DNA of 41,000 nucleotides, taken from assembly GCA_009746045.1 (NCBI GenBank), contig RPFO01000034.1, forward strand, positions 1,727,146-1,768,145, given 5' to 3'. The stretch is from Mesostigma viride (Eukaryota > Streptophyta > Mesostigmatophyceae > Mesostigmatales > Mesostigmataceae). Under the pieces are notes generated by a model that was not told the DNA's origin, ran no database searches, and saw nothing but the letters and a program-made list of their open reading frames with translations. This document shows positions 31,829 through 41,000 of this stretch, piece after piece; position 1 is the stretch's first letter, and each line of letters opens with the position of its first letter. The position numbers and the translations under genes are program-made.

Positions 31829-34800
31829 ATGGAGGATTGGGGAAGCCGCGTCGCAGCGGCGGTTCATGCAAAGTACGCCAGTTTGAAGAAGACAGGGAAG
31901 CCACAATCTCACGAGTATGCTTTGCTAGCGGGGTTCGCCATATCAGGTACTGCAACTTACAATGTCGTTGTGCTCCCCGGTTGTCAGTGACCGTGAAACG
32001 TTTCTTCCTGGTGTAACGCGGAAAGAAGTTAAATTAGAATTCAGTAAATCATACCATCATAACCACTCGTGTCCCACGAGAAAGGTAACTATGCTGAAGT
32101 GGATAAGCAAGGAGTTGTGCGTGCCGTGGACAGCCCGCAATCTGCATACGCACTGGCCGGCCCGTTAATCGGCGTGCATCGGCGGAAATAAGGGACCATA
32201 TGAGGAACTGCGTGTGAATTTCGTGTAGATATAATACCCATCGCAATCAGCAAAAAGGGATGGCATTTACCCATCACATGAATTGGTCTACAGCGGCGCT
32301 ACGTGGCCAATCTCTTGGGACCCGCCGATGCATGTCCGTGCCGCAAGGCCAACGTGCATAGGACAAGGAGTTGCTCCGTTACCTCTATCCCATTTGTTTT
32401 ATGTCAAGCTAAACTTGTTAGGGAACTACTTCTTAGGGGTGCTAGCGCCCAAGACACCTGCTGTCCCCAACCAAGTCCTTCCATAAGTCGCGCTGGCCTC
32501 TGTAGACGTACGCAGCACCATTCAGTGCCTATGGGGTGATAGACACAACAATGCTAAAAGATGCTGGACCGACCAAGAAAGACTCTAGTGCCTGTGATGG
32601 TGAGGTCTTGGGGGCGGGGAGTAAGGAGAAATCTGTTCTAGTGTGTGCGCATGCGTGGGCAAATATTTTGTGGGAGAAGGAAGGAAAAGGGGCGTGCGGT
32701 GTAGGGGGGCTACTGCTTATTTTGTAGTGCTAGACTTGGTGCTATAATATAAGTTGCTCATTGCGTAGTGCTGAAGTAGTTCCCCCCTGCCTTCCGCCCT
32801 TCTCTTGCGCCCCACACGCGCACAGAATATTGCTACTGCGGCTGCCTCCCTCTGTTATCCATGCTCCCCGTCACAGCATCCTACGTACGGGGCCACACGC
32901 GTGTTGCGACTGTTATGTTATATGTTGTATTTGCGTGTTGCTACTGTCGTCTACCCGGATTCCTGCCCGCACCTGTCTGGGCTCCTGTCTGGGCTCTTGG
33001 TGTGCTCACTTCTGTCCGCAAATGGTTCCCCGTTCGCAGAGGGGCCGTGGGGCGGCGCGGAGGGCGGCGCTCAAGGGAGTCTGCGCGTGGTCGCCTGCGG
33101 TACCGGCACCAAGTGCCTCTCCGCGAGCCGACTGAGCAGCGCCGGCGACTTGGTCAGCGACACGCACGCTGAGGTGGTGGCGCGGCGGGCGCTCCTGCGG
33201 TGGGTGGCGCCGCCTGTGCTCGCGCTTTGACCTGTTGGTTAGAACTAGAAGCTTCGCTCTGCCACTTTTTCTCAGGGCCAGTCCTGCGGTAGATGGCTGT
33301 GTGAGAGTGGGTGTGCATCTAGTTCTGTTGAGCGGGAAGTGTGTCCCAGTGCGTCAGGGAATGCTCCTCCAGGGGGTGGCCGCGCCAGTGCATGCTGCGG
33401 CCCTGTCCTGAGACTATAATTCTGGAACTTTTTCCCAGGGCTAATACTGCGGTGGGACGGTTGGGGTTTTTTTTTGGTGGGGGGGGTGGCAGCCCACGCA
33501 CGTCTGTGTAGCTCTCGAGAACTCCAGTATAAATATAGGACCTAGAATAAAAGGATTCCTTGTAGTACCCCTGCAGCAGAAAGTTGCACGTTGCGCAAGG
33601 AGGAGAGGGAGCGCTTGCTAGGGGGACATGGTGCTTCCTAAGGCTTCCATTTAGGGTGACCTTGTGCTTCCTAGGGCAAGAAGTGCTCTTTAGGTGCTCT
33701 TCAGTGCTCTTTAGTGCTCTTTAGTGCTCTTTCGTGCTCTTTAGTGCTCTTTAGTGCTCTTTAGTGCTCTTTAGTGCTCTTTAGTGCTCTTTAGTGCTCT
33801 TTAGTGCTCTTTAGTGCTCTTTAGTGCTCTTTAGTGCTCTTTAGTGCTCTTTAGTGCTCTTTAGTGCTCTTTAGTGCTCTTTAGGTGCTGTTCAGTGCTC
33901 TTTAGTGCTCTTTAGTGCTCTTTAGTACTCGTTAGTGCTCTTCAGTGCTCTTCAGTGCTCTTTTGTGCTCTTTAGTGCTCTTTCGTACAGGACGTAACAG
34001 CAAGGCTTTGCGAGGGCGGCCCCTCACCAATTCCACGCCTCTTCGACCGCACTTGGAACCTTCGTGAATGACCCCTCGAAGACCGGCAGGGGGGTCAGCC
34101 GCGCAGTCTTTAGAGCACGCTGCGAGACGGGTGCTAGCAAGCAATATTTCAACTAGGAGAAACCGCGACGGGGGGTCAGCCGCGCAGTTTCTAGTCATCT
34201 CGTCACGTTCCCCCGTGCCCTCGTTGATGCAGGACATGTGGGTGGCTGCATGACACGATGGAGGGTACACAATGTCCACTCATGTGCTGCCCATGTCCTG
34301 CCCCGTCCTGTCCTGTCCACATCCTTCTACCTTGAGTTGAGAGCAAACTGCCTGATCGTCCCCGCTCATGCCCCTGTTGATTTCTGGCATGCGCAGGTTC
34401 CTGTACTCAGAGATCCACCGCGCGTTGTTGCTAGCAAACGTCCCGCCGCCCTCTGACCCAACCCACCAGGCACCCAGCAGGCCCGTTATCCCTGACAGCC
34501 ATGTCCTCCCTTCTTCGTCAAAGCAAGCGTCATCAAAAAGTGGCTTCTCCTCATCAAAGCAAGGGGGTGGTGGTTGTACTGGGGCCGCAGACACGGAGCG
34601 CGCCGCGGACCAGAAGCCCACAGTAGGCAAGCAGGGCCAGCATGCGCCAATTTTCGAGATTGTCCCCCTGGGCGCTGATGGGCATGGTCTTAAGGGCCAT
34701 GGGCAAGAGGATCGTGCAATACAGGATGGCTGGGGTTTGGAGGTGGGTCAAAGCAATGGATGCGAGGGGGGCAGGTGTGGAAGCCCGATGGACTGTGCGG

Positions 34801-37800
34801 ACCCAGGGGTCCTGAACGTGCCGGGTGGCAGCGCCCGTGAGGAAGAGACAGCTGGCAGCGCTAGCGACCACGAGCGTGACGCTGATGGAGGGAGGCAGCG
34901 ATACGGTGCGCGGCTGCGGCGGGGGGTCTGCTTCCACATGTACCTCAGCCAGCTGCCGTGTACGTGCTTGGAAGCCATGTGTAGGTTGCTTGGGAATGGG
35001 GATGGGGATGGGGATGGGGATGGGGATGGGGATGGGGATGGGGATGGGGATGGGGATGGGGATGGGGATGGGGATGGGGATGGGGATGGGGATGGGGATG
35101 GGGATGGGGATGGGGATGGGGATGGGGATGGGGATGGGGATGGCACGTAATGTGATTTTGTACATCATGATGATGATAATGATAGTAATAATAATATCAA
35201 TAAAATTGCTATTATTATTATTACTAAACGATGTTGAGCTTCCAGTTTTCATTCCTGTGACAAGCCATGGCCCGTTGTCTTGCCTTCTCGCATTTACCCG
35301 CACAATCTACAGGTGGCGATGGCAGCATCTTCTCCCTGGCGTCTACACCAGAGATGCCAGCTAGCACCGATGCTGGTGAGGTACCCCTCCCTGCCCCCAC
35401 CCTGGCCCCGAGCACCCCTGGCATGTGCCCGGACCCATGGAGCGCTGCTCCTGCACGATGTGATGCAAATGTGAGGGATAAAGATTCGAGGTTGGCAAGG
35501 CTGGCAGCTGACTCCGACAACGCTTTGTCGTCAAACGATCCCACTGGTCCCTGTAGTCCATCTACTAGGGCATCTACTATCAATCCATCTACTGAATCGC
35601 TGGCTGCCTTGGCGCATTGTAAGCACGCTCGAAATGAGCCCGAGGAAAGTCCGAGTCCGTGCGAGTCTCGGGCGGAGCCATCACACCGGGATGGGACAAG
35701 GGAGAGCGCCGGGGGCTGTTTGGCGCCTCTGCCCAAGCGGCTGCGCAAGCGGAACGCTGCAGCGGCGAACGCCCCCCTGGATGCGGATGGTAGCAGGCAC
35801 TCGGATGTGGCAGGTGCCAGTGATGATGTCGATGGGACGGGTGGCAGTGGGACGACCCAACCGGGACACGGCAACAGGCAGGCTGCACCTGGGCACGGCA
35901 GCACGGGGGCCAAGCTGGTGCCGTTGCTGCCGCGCTTTGTGCCCACGGGCGACAGGATTAATGATATGGCACATCCAGTAACGGAGGTGGCCCCAGAGCA
36001 GGGGAGAGATGAGGCCTCGCAGTTTCCGCGACAGGTATCTTCTGGCATTGTAGACCATGTGCGGGGAATGGGGGATGGTGTGCGCATGGGTAATGGAGAC
36101 AGTAGTAGAGGCAGAAATAGCGGCGGCAGTGATGCCGTGCAAGCTGGTCGACCCCTGCGGGCGCCCGCGGTCGGTACAGAGCAGGCAGCCGCACCAGCAG
36201 CCACGATGTTGGGGACAGGAGCCAGCATCATCTCGGCGCTGCGAGCCGGGCTGGTGGCGCCGGAGGAGGTAAAGCGGTTGCAGATGCGGACAGCGGGGGG
36301 AGCCGCGAGGGAGCTGGGCAGCATGAGGATGAGGGAGGGGGCCACCAACCAGCCGGGGGCAGCCATGGAGGGGAACATTGTTCAGCCGGGGGGCTCAGAA
36401 GTAGAGACCGGAAGGTGGGAGGCCGCTAACAGGGCGACAACGGCACAGTTGTATGATGCAGGGGGAAATGAAGGCGATTGCGGAGACATGGATGGGATGG
36501 CGTCGACCACGATGTGTGCAGCAGGTGCACGGCAAGGGGCAGAGATGGGGCTCGGGGCAGGGGTGGGGGTTTCATCCACCTTGCCGGGTGGCGGGATGCC
36601 GAGCGGCCAGCTGCGCGGCCAGGTGCGGCGCAAGCCAGGTCGAGGGGAGCCGTGCCTCAGCATGTCCTGTAGCGACAAGATGGCGCGCTGGAACTGTCTG
36701 GGCCTGCAAGGTACTGAACAACGTTCTGTAAGGGCCTGAACTGTCTGGGCCTGCATGGTACTGGACAACGTGATAGGCTAGATTGTCTGTGTGTGCGTGG
36801 TGCAACGAATAAGGTGCACTGTGTGTGCGTGTTCGTTCCGCGAGTGTGCACGTGTATGTGTGTGTGTGTGTGTGCTTGGGCCTTGTGTCGTATTAGTGCA
36901 CACGTGTGCGTGTGTGCATGGGCTTGGCCGTGGCTTATTGGCAACCGTGGTTATATTTGTCTGGCGACTGAAGTCTGCGCTGCCTACTGGCATCTGCAAT
37001 GCTTAGTGGCATCTTCGCTGGTTCTTCCTGGCATCGACGTTGATTGTTCTGACGTTGATGTATTGATTTATCAACACTGTCTACCGGCATATGCGCTGAT
37101 TTTTACTGGTGTCTGTACGACTGCTTAGTAGCACCTGCGCTGCTCCTTTCTGGCATCTTCACTGCCTACATACTGGCATCCATGCGCCCTACTGGCATCC
37201 GTGCACCCTACTGGCATTCCTACCGTGTTACTAGGGGCGCTCCTCTCCCAGCTGCTGTACCCTGCTAGCGTCCCCATCTACCTGTCATCCGTCACCGTGG
37301 CGGCCACGGGCATCTGTGCGAGTGCCAGCAGCGCCGACGTGACCAACGCTAAGGAGGCCTTGGAGAGAGCGCTTTTTGGTCGGCTAGCATGCATGGCGCC
37401 GTCTTTCCAGGAACCTTTCCGCGTATGTCAGGTGCGTGGTGGCACAGAGGAGGGGTGTTGCGCTTATCGTGTGATGGCAACGGGATGGCTTGCATGTGTG
37501 TGCTTCGTACCCGCATGCGAAGAGCGCGGTTATAGATAATCAGCGCTTGCGAAATATTTGCCACAACAACTTTAAAGTGAGACATCTATTCCTATAAATT
37601 GAATCCCCACGCTGCATATCTACTATGATCATGAGGTTAGACATGGAAGCCTGCGGCGGATGTGATCGCGACTGTGCCTCTGTGCCCGACCAAAGGAGTA
37701 ACAATTGCATGGGGTACGAGGAGTAGCGACTGCATGGGGTAGAAGGCCGAGTATGGCAGCATCGAATAACCATAAGTAGGATGATAATTCATTATGTTAC

Positions 37801-40800
37801 AGTTCTCCGGGGGTGCGTTGCATGTTGTGCCGAGCACGTTGGGTGTCCTGTGGGTGCCTTCAACACACGCATAATGCGGAAACGGCTCACCCACGCTCAT
37901 GTTGCTTATTCTGTGGATGGGTTGAACCCTTTGAGGCCCCCTTGCACCTGCGTTTTTTGTCTTCCTTTTGGGATCGGGGGGCAACTAGGGGAGGAGAGGG
38001 GCGGGGGGGGGGGGGGGATATCGTGAGTTCTTTGGTGACAGTCTAGAGCATTAGCGTCCCAAGCAGCATTAGCGTCCCACCCACATTTTTATCCCTAGCC
38101 CATCCCCGGCGGTTGGTTTGGAACGAAACACAAGTGTAGCTATGTTGGGTGAATGGTTGCCTTTGAGACGCCAATGGCCTTGCCATTGCCTAGCCATGAT
38201 CATCTTCCACCCCATGTCCACACCTTAGCTGCTGGAATACAGTCTGGTGGTGCAGGTGCCTTGATTAGGTGGCAGTTTACGCCCACCACCTGCATGTTGT
38301 AGCTCAGAATGTATTAAAAACCATATGCCCTCCGGGATATGTGTTACATATACTCCCCACGGAGATATGTTCTTAATAGATTAATGGTTGCCACATAGTG
38401 GTAGTGATGAGGTAGTGGGGGAATGTGCCCAGGTGTTGACAGCATTTTCACCATCGTAGTCTGCCCGTTGGCTGTATTGCTCCACTGGATCCTGGATGGC
38501 CTGCTCATTGTGCTTCGCATGCTTCACTGGATCACCTGCTCGCTGTGTTTCACATGCTTCAACGCATCACATGCGCGCTGGACTTGTTCTCTGCGCAGCC
38601 ATCGGTGTTCATAGCTCAAAATGTCCCCGGCAGCGGCGACTTCTCATTGGCCGCAGGATCTTCACGCGTCCCTTGTGGGTACGTGAGAGTGCAGGAGGGA
38701 GAACCGTGTGTCACGGCCTCTATCGAATTGAGCGAAAGAAAACCCTAAACCCCACAACCTAAACTCTAACCCTAAGATCTATGTAGTGGGACATCCTCGA
38801 ACTGAGCAAAAGAGCTATCTAGTGATGCAGATCGAACTTAGTAGCTACAGCCGGCACAGCCGCGCATCCGCCAATGGTAACGGAAATCAAGATTGCTGTA
38901 AGTTGACTGACTGATATGCGGCGTGTTCTCAGTAAGGCCTGACAACCTGATCAATTTATATACTACTAGCTATGATACATGGCATGCCATACGGCGGGTG
39001 GCATGCGGGAAACGCCCTTGGTCTGAGAGCTCGTACCCTCGCTTGATGATCCAACCAAAGACGAAGGGAACGGAGAGTTCGTACCCTCGCTTGATGATCC
39101 AACCAAAGACGAAGGGAACGGAGAGCTCGTACCCTCGCTTGATGATCCAACCAAAGACGAAGGGAACGGAGAGCTCGTACCCTCGCTTGATGATCCAACC
39201 AAAGACGAAGGGAACGGAGAGCTCGTACCCTCGCTTGATGATCCAACCAAAGACGAAGGGAACGGAGAGCTCGTACCCTCGCTTGATGATCCAACCAAAG
39301 ACGGAGGGAACGGAGAGCTCGTACCCTCGCTTGATGATCCAACCAAAGACGAAGGGAACGGAGAGCTCGTACCCTCGCTTGATGATCCAACCAAAGACGA
39401 AGGGAACGGAGAGCTCGTACCCTCGCTTGATGATCCAACCAAAGACGAAGGGAACGGAGAGTTCGTACCCTCGCTTGATGATCCAACCAAAGACGAAGGG
39501 AACGGAGAGCTCGTACCCTCGCTTGATGATCCAACCAAAGACGAAGGGAACGGAGAGTTCGTACCCTCGCTTGATGATCCAACCAAAGACGAAGGGAACG
39601 GAGAGCTCGTACCCTCGCTTGATGATCCAACCAAAGACGAAGGGAACGGAGAGCTCGTACCCTCGCTTGATGATCCAACCAAAGACGAAGGGAACGGAGA
39701 GCTCGTACCCTCGCTTGATGATCCAACCAAAGACGAAGGGAACGGAGAGTTCGTACCCTCGCTTGATGATCCAACCAAAGACGAAGGGAACGGAGAGCTC
39801 GTACCCTCGCTTGATGATCCAACCAAAGACGAAGGGAACGGAGAGCTCGTACCCTCGCTTGATGATCCAACCAAAGACGAAGGGAACGGAGAGCTCGTAC
39901 CCTCGCTTGATGATCCAACCAAAGACGGAGGGAACGGAGAGCTCGTACCCTCGCTTGATGATCCAACCAAAGACGAAGGGAACGGAGAGCTCGTACCCTC
40001 GCTTGATGATCCAACCAAAGACGAAGGGAACGGAGAGCTCGTACCCTCGCTTGATGATCCAACCAAAGACGAAGGGAACGGAGAGCTCGTACCCTCGCTT
40101 GATGATCCAACCAAAGACGGAGGGAACGGAGAGCTCGTACCCTCGCTTGATGATCCAACCAAAGACGGAGGGACCTGAGAGCTCGTACCCTTGCTTGATG
40201 ATCCAACCAAAGATGAAGGGAACCATCGTCACCTACGATATTTGCCTCAAGACAGCGTGTGTATGCCCGCGGGTCCGCAGTGGGCCAATCCTATGGCCGC
40301 GCAGCCTCTGGTCGACTATGAACTGTAGGTGCACATAACATTCTCCAATGTGGCACCCGGTGCCTGATGGTCCTGGGTACAGACCAGTATTCCCTCTGAA
40401 CCGAGGATAACGCCACGGGGACTTGGTCCGGATGATGGAATAATGCAGCCTTGAAGTCCCCCAGAATTCACGCAATTGCTATCGAGGGGCTACAACAATG
40501 CTCAAAAGGATTTTTGGTTGATCAACCTAAACTACTGAGGAATTGTTAGGCCGAAAAAATGAGAGGGCCGTAGTACACCATGATGTCCATATGTATCGGT
40601 GGATCCACTAAATTGATCGAAGCCATGCAATACCCGGACAAAATTTTGAACTCCTTGGTGTGAGTGGTGGTGTGCCATTTAATCAATGGCCACCAGTCTG
40701 CGTCCATGTGATAGGACGTCGTCCGCCCCAACAAGCAGCTAGAGTTTGCTTCCAAAAAGCACAAGCCTCGACTCTGCAGAGGAACTGCTGATAAAAGTGA

Positions 40801-41000
40801 AAATTTTCAAATATGTGAGCATGCGCCTCTCGCTATGTGTCCTGCTTTGCTGCTGTCCTTCCTGCCCGCATAATAATTGCTCGCAGCTCCTCGCTCGTGT
40901 GGGCAGATGCTAACGAGTACAAGGGCAGCGGCGGGGCGCCCACCAAAGGTGCCCATGGGGACGGGAGCGGCCTACAGGAGGCGCTGCAGGGGTCCACAGG
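31829..41000 (+). CDS. ADAT1: tRNA-specific adenosine deaminase 1, 3' end beyond window
   Basis: Exons: 31829-31946, 33040-33199, 34397-34959, 35313-36710, 37235-37431, 38599-38678, 40887 to beyond 41000; all joins are in frame. ADAT1/Tad1 converts A37 next to the anticodon of eukaryotic tRNA-Ala to inosine. Visible family features: N-terminal [30 protein letters not shown]; the active site [12 protein letters not shown] (zinc His about 82, catalytic Glu about 84); [17 protein letters not shown] (zinc Cys about 281, completed across the exon 3/4 junction T|GT); [20 protein letters not shown] (zinc Cys about 733); PIYLSSVTV; and RVPCGSSLVW across exons 6/7. The start has context CATCCATGG. Oddity: about 450 residues separate the two zinc cysteines, where the family normally has well under 100; the insert is Gly/Ala/Ser-rich with a basic PKRLRKR patch. 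Exon 3 also has a Ser/Gly-rich insert. About 876 residues are encoded so far. Confidence 0.93.
33688..33985. repeat. 10-bp tandem repeat (TTTAGTGCTC), about 29 copies
   Basis: Nearly perfect 10-bp units, with variants such as TTTCGTGCTC, TTCAGTGCTC and one 11-bp unit. It lies in ADAT1 intron 2 (33200-34396), which has donor GTGGGT and acceptor GCATGCGCAG. Confidence 0.97.
34089..34190. repeat. Short direct duplication GGGGGGTCAGCCGCGCAGT
   Basis: A 19-bp segment is present twice about 80 bp apart in ADAT1 intron 2, each followed by a TT(T)CTAG-like or TCTTTAG-like acceptor-like sequence. No role is apparent. Confidence 0.6.
34998..35142. repeat. (GGGGAT)n hexanucleotide repeat, about 24 copies
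   Basis: Perfect hexanucleotide repeat in ADAT1 intron 3 (34960-35312), starting about 38 nt after the GTACGT donor. The sense strand is G-rich, so the pre-mRNA could form stacked G-quadruplexes. It is followed by an AT-rich stretch (ATGATG, ATTATT) before the acceptor. Confidence 0.97.
37133..37220. repeat. Short CTACTGGCATC repeats before an ADAT1 acceptor
   Basis: CTACTGGCATCC or close variants (TTTCTGGCATC, ATACTGGCATC) recur about every 15-20 bp, with looser copies back to about 36980. They end just upstream of the acceptor of exon 5 in ADAT1 intron 4 (36711-37234). Confidence 0.6.
38741..38778 (+). repeat. Interstitial telomere-like repeats (CCCTAAA type)
   Basis: AACCCTAAACCCC, ACCTAAACTC and TAACCCTAAG follow each other within about 38 bp. 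They resemble the C-rich strand of plant/algal telomere repeats but are degenerate. They lie in ADAT1 intron 6. Confidence 0.5.
39029..40210. repeat. 48-bp minisatellite, about 24.5 copies, in ADAT1 intron 6
   Basis: The unit is 48 bp and contains CGTACCCTCGCTTGATGATC followed by CAACCAAAGACG. Copies are almost identical, differing at GAGCTC/GAGTTC and ACGAAGG/ACGGAGG, with divergence only in the last two units. Long open frames in both strands are a consequence of the 48-bp period. Intron 6 spans 38679-40886 and joins TGTGG to CTCCTCG in frame. Confidence 0.97.

Noticed and set aside
32548-32595. Extra ADAT1 exon starting with [16 protein letters not shown] and a GTGAGG donor
   Set aside because: It has a good donor and a compatible phase, but no acceptor, and exon 1 (31829-31946) already joins exon 2 in frame with the conserved N-terminal motif.
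34280-36378. Long minus-strand open frames with membrane-like and Ser/Pro-rich sequence opposite ADAT1
   Set aside because: The plus strand here carries ADAT1 family motifs joined by good splice sites ([25 protein letters not shown]). The minus-strand frames are antisense shadows without family features.
39029-40210. CRISPR array
   Set aside because: The units are directly adjacent with no unique spacers, the genome is eukaryotic and no cas genes are present.
38923-40338. Open frames of over 400 residues on both strands across the second 48-bp array
   Set aside because: Same artefact. The segment is inside ADAT1 intron 6, whose flanking exons join in frame to give the family motif RVPCGSSLVW.

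Overview
The window looks like nuclear DNA of a green alga, most likely a chlorophyte of the Chlamydomonadales. The evidence is a plastid-type thioredoxin with a transit peptide, GC-biased third codon positions in exons, many short exons bounded by GTACGT, GTGCGT, GTAAGT or GTGAGG donors, a TGTAA polyadenylation-type signal, and introns full of minisatellites. No bacterial operon, phage, CRISPR array or intact transposon was seen. Almost all long open frames are artefacts of tandem repeats whose unit length is a multiple of three; the real genes are split into short exons and were assembled here by joining donors and acceptors that keep the frame.

Layout. (1) 233-950, + strand: the last two exons of RVB1 (RuvB-like 1 / pontin), cut by the left edge. 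(2) 1022-1525, - strand: a tentative two-exon 3' end of an unrecognised gene converging on RVB1. (3) 4791-6971, - strand: a complete two-exon plastid thioredoxin, x-type-like, whose single intron carries a 48-bp minisatellite and interrupts the Trp codon of the WCGPCK active site. (4) 9392-31175, - strand: a gene of about 17 exons for a six-bladed Kelch-propeller protein of about 650 residues; its first intron is 6.7 kb and holds a 5.8-kb array of a 37-bp G-rich unit. (5) 31829 to beyond 41000, + strand: ADAT1/TAD1, the adenosine deaminase acting on tRNA, with seven exons visible, all zinc ligands and the catalytic Glu present, and a very large low-complexity insertion inside the deaminase domain. 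The Kelch gene and ADAT1 are divergent, with 653 bp between their start codons.

The genes do not form an obvious pathway: chromatin remodelling/snoRNP ATPase, plastid redox, a Kelch scaffold and tRNA editing. What unifies the window is its introns. Most long ones hold a private tandem array (units of 6, 10, 12, about 24/100, about 28, 37, 48, 48, 89 and 102 bp), while exon phases stay intact across them. The most notable items are the 37-bp megasatellite intron with internal segmental duplications, three micro-exons of 29 to 35 nt, a thioredoxin stop codon lying inside a copy of a local repeat, a TATA-like box in the loop of a 26-bp inverted repeat upstream of thioredoxin, and the enlarged ADAT1 catalytic domain.
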